DNA from: Acetobacter vaccinii
Lineage (GTDB): Bacteria; Pseudomonadota; Alphaproteobacteria; Acetobacterales; Acetobacteraceae
Assembly (NCBI RefSeq): GCF_008365315.1
Contig: NZ_CP043506.1
Location: 62,001 to 126,000, forward strand
Length of the DNA: 64,000 bases
Direction: 5' to 3'
The position numbers and the translations under genes were made by a program. How positions within the stretch are numbered: position 1 is the stretch's first letter; each line of letters opens with the position of its first letter. The notes beneath the pieces are model-generated. The model made no database searches. It was not told the DNA's origin and was given only the letters and a program-made list of their open reading frames with translations. Of the stretch, positions 27,603-39,118 are shown one piece after another.

Positions 27603-29180
27603 TTAGTGAGCGCCGCGGGCCTTACCATCCCCTCTGATGGGAGAGAGCAGGAAGCAGAACGGCACACACAGGAACGCCGCAATGCCCAGAATAATAAAGA
27701 CCTCATTATAAGCCAGCATGGCAATCTGGACCGAGAACTCCTTGAAAATCTGGTGTCCTGCAGCTTGCTGGGCTGCGGCCTCCGTCATCCCTCTGGCCTG
27801 TGCGGCCTGCTGCACTTGGTCGAGGTAATTGTTAAACGGCTGGCGGTAAGGTGTCATCAAATGCACCGAGTGCGCCTGCTCGGCCTGCCGCTGCTCTGTC
27901 AGCAAAGCCGTTGCCCCGGAAATGGCAAGCGACCCCAACACGTTACGCGACATGCTGAACAGGGCCGAGGCATCGGCGTTCAACCGTTCTGGTATGGTGG
28001 AATACGCAATGGTGGACAGAGGCACAAACAGGAAGGCAAGGCAGGCTGTCTGGCTCATGCGGAAGAACACAAGGTGTTTGAAGTCAAGCTGAGGCAACAA
28101 CTGGGCCGAATAGAACAGCGCCAGCCCCATCAGGCCAAACCCCAGTGCAATCACACTGCGTACACTCATGACAGTCATCAGCCGCCCGACAATGGGGATC
28201 AGCACAATCACTGCAATACCACCGGGTGAGAGCAGCAAACCAGACAGTGTCGCCGTATAACCCATCACCTGCTGGGCAAACTGCGGCACAATAATTGCAG
28301 AGGCATACAGCAGGGCACCCATGGCACCCATAAGGGCTGTACCAACCGCAAAATTCCGGTCGCGGAAAACACGCAGGTCCACAGCGGGTCTGTCGGTATG
28401 CAGCAGCCAGGCCACCGCCCCCACCAGCCCAAGCCCTGCAAGAACCGCCATGATGCAGATGAAGTTGGAGCCAAACCAGTCAGCATCCTCCCCACGGTCC
28501 ACCATGACTTCAAGCGCGCTGAAACCGATGGTGATCAGGCTGATACCAATCACATCCACCGGGGCTTTCTGCCGCTGTGCCCATGGCGGGTCTTCCACCA
28601 CGGTCATGACCCCAACGGTTGTCAGAAAGCCGAAAGGCACGTTGATGAAGAAAATCCAGCGCCAGGAAAAGTTATCCGTAATCCAGCCACCCAGTGTCGG
28701 GCCAATAACCGGCCCCACAACGGCGGCAATGGCTGTCAGGCCAAAGGCTGCGGCACGCTTGGCAGGCGGAAAACTGTCCAGAATGATGGATTGCTGGTTA
28801 GGTTGCAGCCCCCCACCAAAAAAGCCCTGCATCAAGCGGAACACCACCAGTTCGCCCAGGCTGGTTGCCATGCCACACAGGAACGATGTGACCGTGAACA
28901 TGACAATACAGATCATGAAATAGCGTTTGCGGCCAAAGACCTTACCCAACCAGCCTGAGATGGTCAGCACAATGCCGTTGGCGACCAGATAGGCGGTCAG
29001 GGTCCAGGTTGCATCGTCATACGTGCTGGACAGGCTGCCCGCGATATGGGGCAGCGACACGTTAACAATGGTGGTGTCCAGAATTTCCATGAACGCTGCC
29101 ATTGTCACGACAAAGGCAACTGTCCACGGATTATGCTTGGGCTTCCACCCGTTTACGGCCTCGACCGCGGGGGCGGCCAT
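27603..29180 (-). CDS. emrB: MFS drug exporter, DHA2 family (EmrB type)
   Basis: A 525-residue transporter with about 14 membrane helices. It shows ILDTTIVNVSLPHIAGSL in helix 1, GKVFGRKRYF in the loop between helices 2 and 3, and the FFGGGLQPNQQSIILDSFP and GPVIGPTLGGWI motifs of DHA2 drug/proton antiporters. With the adaptor EmrA it should expel hydrophobic compounds across both membranes using an outer-membrane channel. Its ATG overlaps the emrA stop by one base (TAATG). Confidence 0.92.
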   Translation of the reverse strand: MAAPAVEAVNGWKPKHNPWTVAFVVTMAAFMEILDTTIVNVSLPHIAGSLSSTYDDATWTLTAYLVANGIVLTISGWLGKVFGRKRYFMICIVMFTVTSFLCGMATSLGELVVFRLMQGFFGGGLQPNQQSIILDSFPPAKRAAAFGLTAIAAVVGPVIGPTLGGWITDNFSWRWIFFINVPFGFLTTVGVMTVVEDPPWAQRQKAPVDVIGISLITIGFSALEVMVDRGEDADWFGSNFICIMAVLAGLGLVGAVAWLLHTDRPAVDLRVFRDRNFAVGTALMGAMGALLYASAIIVPQFAQQVMGYTATLSGLLLSPGGIAVIVLIPIVGRLMTVMSVRSVIALGFGLMGLALFYSAQLLPQLDFKHLVFFRMSQTACLAFLFVPLSTIAYSTIPERLNADASALFSMSRNVLGSLAISGATALLTEQRQAEQAHSVHLMTPYRQPFNNYLDQVQQAAQARGMTEAAAQQAAGHQIFKEFSVQIAMLAYNEVFIILGIAAFLCVPFCFLLSPIRGDGKARGAH

Positions 29181-30328
29181 TACGGCGCGGCCTGCACGCT
29201 GGCAGGCGGCGGAGCATCAGAGCGGCCTGCCGTATCGACATGCACAGTGGGCTCAACCGACAGGCCCAGAGCAAGCGGCTGGTCGGGGTTGAGGCCATCA
29301 TCAATCAGGATCTTGACCGGCACGCGCTGGACAATCTTGACGTAGTTGCCGGTCGCATTTTCGGGCGGGAATGCGCTGAAGGTTGCCCCCGTCCCTTTCT
29401 GAATGGAATCCACATGCCCGTGCAGCCTCAGGCTGGGGTAGGCATCCACCCGGACATCCACCTTCTGGCCGGGGCGGATGTTGGTAATCTGGGTTTCCTT
29501 ATAGTTGGCAACAATCCAGACCACAGGCTCAACAATAGCAAACAGGCTCTGCCCTTTGCGGGCGTAGTTACCCTGCTCGACATTACGCTGGCTGATCCAG
29601 CCATCTGTCGGGGCGCGGATGACTGTCCATTCCAGATTCAGTTCCGCTTCCACAAGCTGGGCACGGGCTGACTGCACCTGAGCCTCGTTTTCCGAAATCA
29701 GGCTGACAGCGTTATTGATGTTGGGTTTGACAGGCATTGCCATCTGCACCGCACCCTGGGCGGTCAGCACATCGGCGTGGGCCATGTCCAGCGCGGCGCG
29801 CGCATAGTCAATGTCCTGCTGCGACGTCGCCGCACGTTCCACAGACCTCTGGCGGCGGTAATCCGCCTGGGCACGCAGTTCCCGTGCCTTGGCCTGATTC
29901 AACTGCCCCTGTGCCTGTATCAGCTTGCCCGGATATTGCAGCAATGCGACTTCGTGCATCATCTGCGCCGCGCTCACATGGGCCTCGGCCCCTGCCAGTG
30001 TGGCGGCTGCCTGATCGCGGCTGGCCTGCCAGTCACGCGGGTCAATCCGGGCCAGCACCTGCCCTTTGCGCACAAACTGGTTGTCGTTGACCAGCAGTTC
30101 CACCACGTAGCCTTCCACATGGGGGGCAATGGACACGGCACGGCCTGCGGTAAACGCATCGTCGGTTTCGACCTCATTACGGGTCAGGAACCAGTAGAGC
30201 GCAGCGCACACAACCAGAACAGCAATAACCCCGCCCAGGATCACCTTCCCGCGCGAACTGCCCTTTTTCTGTGGGGCGGCCTGCGCGCCGGATTCTGGGG
30301 GAGACTGTTCATTATGGTCTTCAGCCAT
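29180..30328 (-). CDS. emrA: HlyD-family adaptor subunit (EmrA type)
   Basis: About 382 residues: a short cytoplasmic tail, one membrane helix (KVILGGVIAVLVVCAALYWF), then a lipoyl/hairpin adaptor: DDAFTAGRAVSIAPHVEGYV, a long coiled-coil hairpin, and LEWTVIRAPTDGWISQRNVE. It links EmrB to an outer-membrane channel. ATG 30328 has AGGAA about 6 bases upstream; the frame also allows 30352. No outer-membrane factor gene is adjacent. Expression is likely controlled through the palindrome 61 bases upstream. Confidence 0.92.
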   Translation of the reverse strand: MAEDHNEQSPPESGAQAAPQKKGSSRGKVILGGVIAVLVVCAALYWFLTRNEVETDDAFTAGRAVSIAPHVEGYVVELLVNDNQFVRKGQVLARIDPRDWQASRDQAAATLAGAEAHVSAAQMMHEVALLQYPGKLIQAQGQLNQAKARELRAQADYRRQRSVERAATSQQDIDYARAALDMAHADVLTAQGAVQMAMPVKPNINNAVSLISENEAQVQSARAQLVEAELNLEWTVIRAPTDGWISQRNVEQGNYARKGQSLFAIVEPVVWIVANYKETQITNIRPGQKVDVRVDAYPSLRLHGHVDSIQKGTGATFSAFPPENATGNYVKIVQRVPVKILIDDGLNPDQPLALGLSVEPTVHVDTAGRSDAPPPASVQAAP

Positions 30329-30388
30329 GCCGTTTCCTGCCTCATGAAGCATTCTGGATAGAGTTCTACGGTGCCTGCTGGCACAACG

Positions 30389-30409
30389 CTGACCGATCGG
30401 TTCGGTCAG
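30389..30409. promoter_or_regulatory. Palindromic operator-like site upstream of emrAB
   Basis: CTGACCGA and TCGGTCAG form perfect 8-base arms around TCGGT. The site is 61 bases before the emrA start and resembles TetR/AcrR-family operators (GACCGATCGGTC-like). No regulator gene is adjacent, so the repressor would act from elsewhere. Confidence 0.5.
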
Positions 30410-30506
30410 TATGTTGCACGTTCACACCACGGCATCAAGCTTGACCTGCATCATGCCGTTTCATTCTGCCCCGGACAGCACCTGCGCTGGCTGACCCGAG
30501 CCCGAC

Positions 30507-32288
30507 CTAGCGTTCCAACCCCTGGGTCCTGACTAGTCGGGCATACAGGCCATCGTGCTCCATAAGAGCATCATGTGTGCCCCACTCCACGGCCCGCCCC
30601 TCATCCAGCACCACGACCAGGTCTGCCGAGCGTACGGTGGAAAGCCTGTGCGCCACAATTAATGTGGTACGCCCCTGCCGGAGAGTGGCCAGCCCGGCCT
30701 GCACCGCAGCCTCGTTATCACTATCAAGCGCGCTTGTGGCTTCATCCAGCAACAGCAGGCGCGGGTTACGGAGCAGGGCCCGGGCAAGAGCCACACGCTG
30801 CCGCTGCCCCCCCGACAGGCGTTGCCCCCCCGGCCCCACCTGCGTGTCATAACCCTGTGGCAAGGCCAGAATAAACTGCTCAGCCGCAGCGGCGCGGGCA
30901 GCAGCCTGCACCTGCGCCTCGGTAGCACCGGGCTGGCCGATCAGAATATTGTCCCGCACCGACAGGTCAAACAGCAGCGGGTCCTGGCTGACGTAGGCTA
31001 TGGCATCGCGCAGGCTGGCCAGGCTGACCTGCCGCAGATCCAGCCCATCCAGCACGATGCGCCCGGCTGTCACATCATGCAGGCGCGGCACGAGTGACAG
31101 AGCTGTGGACTTCCCCGCTCCTGAAGGGCCAACAAGGGCTACCGTAAAGCCCGGTTGGGCCTCAAAAGTCAGCCCGTCCAGCCCGATACGGCCATCGGAA
31201 TACACAAACCCGACATCCTCAAACACCAGCCGCCCCTGCCCTGCGGGCAGAGCGACAGCATCGGGCCGGTCTGTCACGGCGGGTTTTTCGTCTATAATTT
31301 CAAAAATCCGCACCAACCCTGCCAGACCTTCCTGCACGGCAGCGTTCAGCGCCCCCAGAGCGCGCAGCGGCCGGGCTGCCAGCAACAGGGCGGCCACAAA
31401 GCCAGAAAAATCACCCAGCGTTGCGCCACCCATGGCCGCACGCCAGCCTGCAAACCCCAGCACCGCAGCCACGGCAGCGCCGCCCAGAGTTTCCAGCAAC
31501 GGGTCCACCCGCGCCCGACCACGCGTGATATGCAGCATGGCCTGATTGAGGTGGTCAAACGACAGTCTGGCCCGTTCACTTTCGCCCGCTTCCATGCGGT
31601 ACACGCGCACTGTGCGAGCCTGAGCAAAGCTTTCGGTCAAAAACGCCGCAGTCTCGCCTATACGCTCCTGCATGCCGCCAGACGCCCGCCGGACACGCTT
31701 GCCAAGGCGCTGGATTGGCACCGCCGCGATTGGATACAGGAGAGCTGCAATCAGGCTGAGTTCCCAGTCCATATAGAACATGGACACAATCAGTCCGACG
31801 ACCGTGACCACATCCCCCAATGAATTGACGGCCCGAATCATGGCCTCTCGGATGGAAACCGCATCTGTCGTAAAGCGCGCGGCCAGCTTTGCGGGGGCTT
31901 CACGCTCAACATGCGTGATGTCGGTGTGCAGCAGGTGGTCGAACATTTCGCCCTGCAGGCCTCTGATCACCATCAGCACCAAACCTTGGGATGCTACAGT
32001 CTGGGCATACTGGGACAGGGATTTGGCAACTGTGATCAGCACCACCAGCAGGGGCACCTGGTAGAGAATGCGCGAATCATGGGTTGCAAACATGTCCAGC
32101 GCCCGCTGGATAACCAGCGGGTAGAGGGCCGTCAGCGCCGCAGTCAGCGCCGTAAGGGCAATAACCGCAGCAATACGCCCAGGATGACGCCTGACCTGCC
32201 CACGCCACAGACGCGCCAGAAGCATGCGCGTATCATCAGGCACAAGGGTATGAGACGAGGGGTGATTGGCCGGGGACGGTGCTGTCAT
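30507..32288 (-). CDS. MsbA-like ABC exporter (fused membrane and ATPase domains)
   Basis: About 593 residues: six membrane helices (roughly 35-320) then one nucleotide-binding domain with Walker A GPSGAGKST, signature LSGGQRQRVALARALL, Walker B LLLLDEATSALDS and the H-loop IVAHRLSTV. It forms a homodimer exporting a lipid or hydrophobic substrate; the lipid A flippase MsbA is the closest general model. The ATG at 32288 has AGGA six bases before it and lies 54 bases after the CCA-enzyme stop; longer in-frame starts would overlap that gene. It is probably co-transcribed with the tRNA nucleotidyltransferase gene. Confidence 0.9.
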   Translation of the reverse strand: MTAPSPANHPSSHTLVPDDTRMLLARLWRGQVRRHPGRIAAVIALTALTAALTALYPLVIQRALDMFATHDSRILYQVPLLVVLITVAKSLSQYAQTVASQGLVLMVIRGLQGEMFDHLLHTDITHVEREAPAKLAARFTTDAVSIREAMIRAVNSLGDVVTVVGLIVSMFYMDWELSLIAALLYPIAAVPIQRLGKRVRRASGGMQERIGETAAFLTESFAQARTVRVYRMEAGESERARLSFDHLNQAMLHITRGRARVDPLLETLGGAAVAAVLGFAGWRAAMGGATLGDFSGFVAALLLAARPLRALGALNAAVQEGLAGLVRIFEIIDEKPAVTDRPDAVALPAGQGRLVFEDVGFVYSDGRIGLDGLTFEAQPGFTVALVGPSGAGKSTALSLVPRLHDVTAGRIVLDGLDLRQVSLASLRDAIAYVSQDPLLFDLSVRDNILIGQPGATEAQVQAAARAAAAEQFILALPQGYDTQVGPGGQRLSGGQRQRVALARALLRNPRLLLLDEATSALDSDNEAAVQAGLATLRQGRTTLIVAHRLSTVRSADLVVVLDEGRAVEWGTHDALMEHDGLYARLVRTQGLER

Positions 32289-32341
32289 GCCCATTCCTGT
32301 AACAGCCCTCGCCCATGCCATGTAAGTGGTGGTGGTGGTTT

Positions 32342-33586
32342 TTAGTGCGGCTGCGCGTGCAACACTGCTGCCAACTGCGCCAGACAGGCCACCCGCCCGG
32401 CCCGGCACCCACCAGCCCGCCACCATTGCCTGACCTGCCCCAGCATATGGCCAACCTGCGGCCCGGCAGGCAGGCCCGCGGCCAGCACATCACGCCCGGC
32501 GAGTGGAAACTCCGGTGTTTCCAACGCCTCCAGACAGGCCCGCACTGTACGGAAACTGGCCCCGCCATCGGCCATCACCGGGGCATCGTCTCCCTCTGCC
32601 AGCCAGAGCCTTCCGAGCAGAACCTGTCGGGGCTCCTCCGACAGCAGCACACGCAGGGCGTCGTCCAGAGCCTCCCCAGCCCCTTGAGCAAAGAGCTTTT
32701 TTTCTTCCTGCGTGAAGCAACGGAGCAACGCCTGCACAAAGTCGCTTTCAGCCCGCGACACCTTCAGCCGTTGCACCACCTGCCGGGGCTGATGTGCCAG
32801 AGCCACCAGCAGCAGTAACGGATCACGCGGGGCCCCTGTCGCGACAAGTCTCTCCAGCCGCGCCAGACTGGCACCACCGGGCATGATTTCAGCCAAGACA
32901 CCTGCCTGCTCCATCAGGTGCAGGGTCTCAACCACCTGTGGCCCGGCCAGAATGCGCTTGAGCTCAGACCATATGCGCTCAACCGACAGCCCCCGCAGCA
33001 GAGCCACCTGACTGCTAATGGCCTGCAAGGCGGACCCATCCGGCTGCCCACGTCCGTAACGTGCCTGAAAACGGAAATAGCGCAGGATACGTAACGCATC
33101 CTCCTGAATCCGCAGTACGGCGTCGCCTACAAAACGCACATGCCCCGCTGCCAGATCTGCCTGCCCTCCAAAGTAATCGTGCAAGCCGCCAGCCCGGTCG
33201 AGCGAGAGGGCATTGATGGTAAAATCACGCCGTTGCGCGTCCTCCTGCCAATCGGCTGTCCAGCTTACGCGGGCGTGGCGGCCATCAGTTTCCTCATCCC
33301 TCCGCAGGGTTGTAATTTCATAGGGGGCGGCATCAATCACCGCTGTCACCGTGCCGTGTTCCAACCCTGTCGGCACAGCCCGCACCCCTGCCTGCTGCAA
33401 TGCATGCAACACGGCTTCGGGCGGCTGGGGCGTTGCCATATCCACATCCGTTATTGGGCGGTTGGCCAACAGATCACGCACCACCCCGCCTACAAGACGG
33501 GCATCCGGGAGAATCTGCCACAGGAGCCTGATTGCGGCCTGGCTTTGCGGCGGCAGTTGCCCCAGCAGGGCCAGCCCATCTGTCAT
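32342..33586 (-). CDS. CCA-adding tRNA nucleotidyltransferase / poly(A) polymerase family
   Basis: About 414 residues. The class II nucleotidyltransferase head is clear: RLVGGVVRDLLANRPITDVDMAT (GG, RD and DxD carrying the metal Asp residues), then a RRDEETDGRH segment and QRRDFTINALSLD. A helical RNA-binding region follows (EDALRILRYFRFQARYG, LSVERIWSELKRIL). It should add or repair the CCA end of tRNAs. The ATG at 33586 overlaps the DUF1285 stop as ATGA, so the genes are coupled. Confidence 0.9.
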   Translation of the reverse strand: MTDGLALLGQLPPQSQAAIRLLWQILPDARLVGGVVRDLLANRPITDVDMATPQPPEAVLHALQQAGVRAVPTGLEHGTVTAVIDAAPYEITTLRRDEETDGRHARVSWTADWQEDAQRRDFTINALSLDRAGGLHDYFGGQADLAAGHVRFVGDAVLRIQEDALRILRYFRFQARYGRGQPDGSALQAISSQVALLRGLSVERIWSELKRILAGPQVVETLHLMEQAGVLAEIMPGGASLARLERLVATGAPRDPLLLLVALAHQPRQVVQRLKVSRAESDFVQALLRCFTQEEKKLFAQGAGEALDDALRVLLSEEPRQVLLGRLWLAEGDDAPVMADGGASFRTVRACLEALETPEFPLAGRDVLAAGLPAGPQVGHMLGQVRQWWRAGGCRAGRVACLAQLAAVLHAQPH

Positions 33587-34158
33587 GCAGCCGATGGCCC
33601 CTGTGCCCGGGCGAGGGGGAAAAAACACCCGCAGCTCCACACCCCCATGCAGGGCACACCCTGGCAACTGCCCGGCTCGGCCAGAGCGGCAAGTTCGTAC
33701 CACACGCTGCGGGCCAGACGGGCCTCCAACGGGTAGGCGCCATCCCCTTTGCGTACAAGCAGATAGGGAGGACACCCCTCCGTACAGGCCTCGGCAGGCA
33801 CGTCCCAGACAGCCCGAATCGGGTGGTCGGGGCCTGCTGTCACCATCTCGTCCATATTGGTGCGAAAACACAGGCGCTGCGTGCGGCCCACGCCGCTCCA
33901 GTCCAGTTCGACTGCAACAAACGCCGCGTCTTCCACGCTGACGTAACCTGTCTCGAAAGGCGATCGCAGCAGGTAGTCACCATGCTCGTCGCGTGTCAGC
34001 AGCGAGCCGAAAAGGCAGACCATAGCCTTGCGCCGCACTGGAGACCCCCGGTACAGCCACTCCCCATTGCGCCGGATCAGGAAGGGCAGATGCCTGTCCC
34101 CCGCCTTGCCCGTTGCCGCTCCATCCTGTTTCGCACTGTCACGCACCGCAGCATCCAT
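33583..34158 (-). CDS. DUF1285 family protein
   Basis: About 191 residues with the conserved DUF1285 pattern FLIRRNGEWLYRGSPVRRKAMVCLFGSLL, DYLLRSPFETGYVSVEDAAF and VWYELAAL. The family is soluble, has unknown function and often lies beside the CCA-enzyme gene in Alphaproteobacteria, as here. ATG 34158 matches where homologous cores begin. The frame remains open far upstream, opposite moxR, so the start is the least certain part. Divergent from moxR. Confidence 0.8.
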   Translation of the reverse strand: MDAAVRDSAKQDGAATGKAGDRHLPFLIRRNGEWLYRGSPVRRKAMVCLFGSLLTRDEHGDYLLRSPFETGYVSVEDAAFVAVELDWSGVGRTQRLCFRTNMDEMVTAGPDHPIRAVWDVPAEACTEGCPPYLLVRKGDGAYPLEARLARSVWYELAALAEPGSCQGVPCMGVWSCGCFFPLARAQGPSAA

Positions 34159-34282
34159 CTCGTCTGCCTGTTCACCTTTCACTGGCCACCAGCCCTGTAA
34201 AGCGTGTCCATAGGTTGCCCCAGATGATATAGGAAGCATACCCTGCTTGATGTAAGCCCCGCATTGACGCCAGACTGGACCT

Positions 34283-35302
34283 ATGACCGCATCAGACACC
34301 CTGCCCCCCGCCCAGCCCCGGACCACCCCGCTGGAAGTGCGCGAAGCCGACCGCGTATGCGCGCTGCTTGGAACCGCCCAGAAGGAGCTGGCCAGTGTCA
34401 TCTTCGGACAGGACGCGGTTATCCGCCTTGCGTTGACCGCATTGCTGTCGGGCGGGCACGCCCTGCTGGTCGGCCCGCCCGGCTTAGGCAAGACCCTGCT
34501 TGTCAGCACCATTGGCACCGTACTGGGGCTGGAAACGCGCCGTATCCAGTTTACACCCGACCTCATGCCCTCTGACATTACCGGCAGTGAAATTCTGGAC
34601 GAGGACGCTACCGGCCGCCGCAGCTTCCGCTTCGTACGGGGGCCGATTTTCTGCCAGATGCTGATGGCGGACGAAATCAACCGTGCCAGCCCCCGCACCC
34701 AGTCCGCCCTGCTGCAGGCCATGCAGGAACACCGCATATCGGTCGCGGGGGCCGAGCACGCCCTGCCGCGCCCCTTCCACGTGCTGGCCACCCAGAACCC
34801 GCTGGAGCAGGAGGGCACCTACCCCCTGCCCGAAGCCCAGCTAGACCGTTTTATGCTCCAGATCGTGCTGGACTTCCCCGCCGAGGATGCAGAACGCCGC
34901 ATGCTGCTGGCCACCACCACGGCGCAAGAGCACACGGCTCAACCCGTCATGGATGCACAGGCCCTGCTGGATGCACAGGCTCTTGTCCGCAGCATGCCTG
35001 CGGGTGAGCGAATTGTGGATGCCATCCTGCGCCTTGTGCGCTCGGCCAGACCGCAGAACACAACCGACGCCACGATCCGCAACCAGGTGTCCTGGGGGCC
35101 GGGCCCACGCGCTGCGCAGACACTCATGCTGGCCACGCGCGCCCATGCCCTGCTGGATGGCCGCCTGTCCCCGAGCATGGAAGATATTGCCGCACTGGCC
35201 GTGCCGGTACTGGCCCACCGCATGGGGCTGACCTTTGCCGCCCGCGCCGATGGCCTGCGGCCAGAGGATATTGTAACCCGGCTTGTGGCCGCGCTGGGCT
35301 GA
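34283..35302 (+). CDS. MoxR-family AAA+ ATPase
   Basis: The 339-residue chaperone-like ATPase has Walker A GPPGLGKTLL, Walker B with LMADEINRASPRTQSALLQAMQE, sensor 1 ATQNPLEQEGTYPLPEAQLDRF and a lid domain. MoxR proteins assemble or activate VWA-domain partners, and the next three genes encode exactly such partners (DUF58, a BatA-like protein and a VWA protein). The gene heads a plus-strand operon whose genes overlap each other. Confidence 0.94.
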   Translation: MTASDTLPPAQPRTTPLEVREADRVCALLGTAQKELASVIFGQDAVIRLALTALLSGGHALLVGPPGLGKTLLVSTIGTVLGLETRRIQFTPDLMPSDITGSEILDEDATGRRSFRFVRGPIFCQMLMADEINRASPRTQSALLQAMQEHRISVAGAEHALPRPFHVLATQNPLEQEGTYPLPEAQLDRFMLQIVLDFPAEDAERRMLLATTTAQEHTAQPVMDAQALLDAQALVRSMPAGERIVDAILRLVRSARPQNTTDATIRNQVSWGPGPRAAQTLMLATRAHALLDGRLSPSMEDIAALAVPVLAHRMGLTFAARADGLRPEDIVTRLVAALG

Positions 35303-36289
35303 GCCATTGCGCGGCACTCTTACTTTTCTGGCTCCTCTGACCCGCCGCCTGCGCCGTGGGCAGACGGCGGGTGCCAGCCTGTCTGCTACCCGCCACCCAA
35401 CCCCTGCGGCCGCAAGCGTAGCCTCCGCCGCGGCAACCTTGGCCGAGCGCATGCCCGACCTGCTGTTACAGGCCCAGCGCGCCACAGCCAGCCTGGCGGC
35501 AGGACAGCACCAGCAGCACCGTGCAGGCTGGGGCGAAACCTTCTGGCAATACCGCCCTGCCCAGCCGGGCGAACCCGCCAGCCATATCGACTGGCGACAG
35601 TCGGCCCGCAGCACCCACGCCCAGGTGCGCGAGCAGGAAGCGGAATCCGCACGGACCATTCTGCTGTGGTGTGATTTTTCAGCCTCTATGCAGTGGCGGT
35701 CAGACACAGCCCATGCCTACAAGCTGGACAGCGCCATCCTGCTACTGCTGACCATGGCGGGCCTGCTCCTTCGTGCAGGGGAGCGTGTGCGCCTGCTTGG
35801 CCCCGATGGCCCTGTTGCCCTGCCCCCTACCGGGCCTGCTCTGGAGCGGCTGGCGATTGGTCTGACAAGGCTTGCCACGGCCGCATCAGCCAGACCGTAT
35901 CCTGCCCTGCCCCCCACAGGCCACCTGCCACGCCATGCGCATATCCTGATTGCCAGTGACTTCCTCTGCTCCGAGGACGCATTGAACACCTGCCTGCGCC
36001 AGATTGCCAGTTCCCCCGCCCGTGCCCATCTGATCCATATTATGGACCCGGCGGAAATTGACCTGCCCTATCAGGGTCGTGTTCTGTTTACAGGTCTGGA
36101 AGGCGAACCCGCTGTCGAACTGTCGGAAACCCAGGATATCCGCCAGGATTATGCCCGCCTTGTCAGCGCCTATCAGGAACGGCTGTCCCAGTCAGCCGTG
36201 CGGCATGGGCATGACAGTGTGCAGCACCGGACAGACAGCGCCCCTCTGCCCTCCCTCCTGGCGCTACATGCGCTGATGGGCCACCACGC

Positions 36290-36293
<4 letters not shown>
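35283..36293 (+). CDS. DUF58 domain protein
   Basis: Up to 336 residues. DUF58 is recognised from GETFWQYRPAQPGEPASHIDWRQSARS and VREQEAESARTILLWCDFSASM, the last carrying a VWA-like DxSxS site. The start is unclear: TTG 35283 overlaps moxR by 20 bases, TTG 35307 lies just after it, and the first ATG is 35451, close to the conserved part. It is the usual partner of MoxR ATPases in envelope-stress and maturation operons. The last 4 bases overlap the next gene. Confidence 0.88.

Positions 36294-39114
<2,821 letters not shown>

Positions 39115-39118
<4 letters not shown>

Noticed and set aside
34159-34818. Long N-terminal extension of the DUF1285 frame
   Set aside because: These codons are antisense to moxR and carry no DUF1285 sequence; the real start is probably at 34158.
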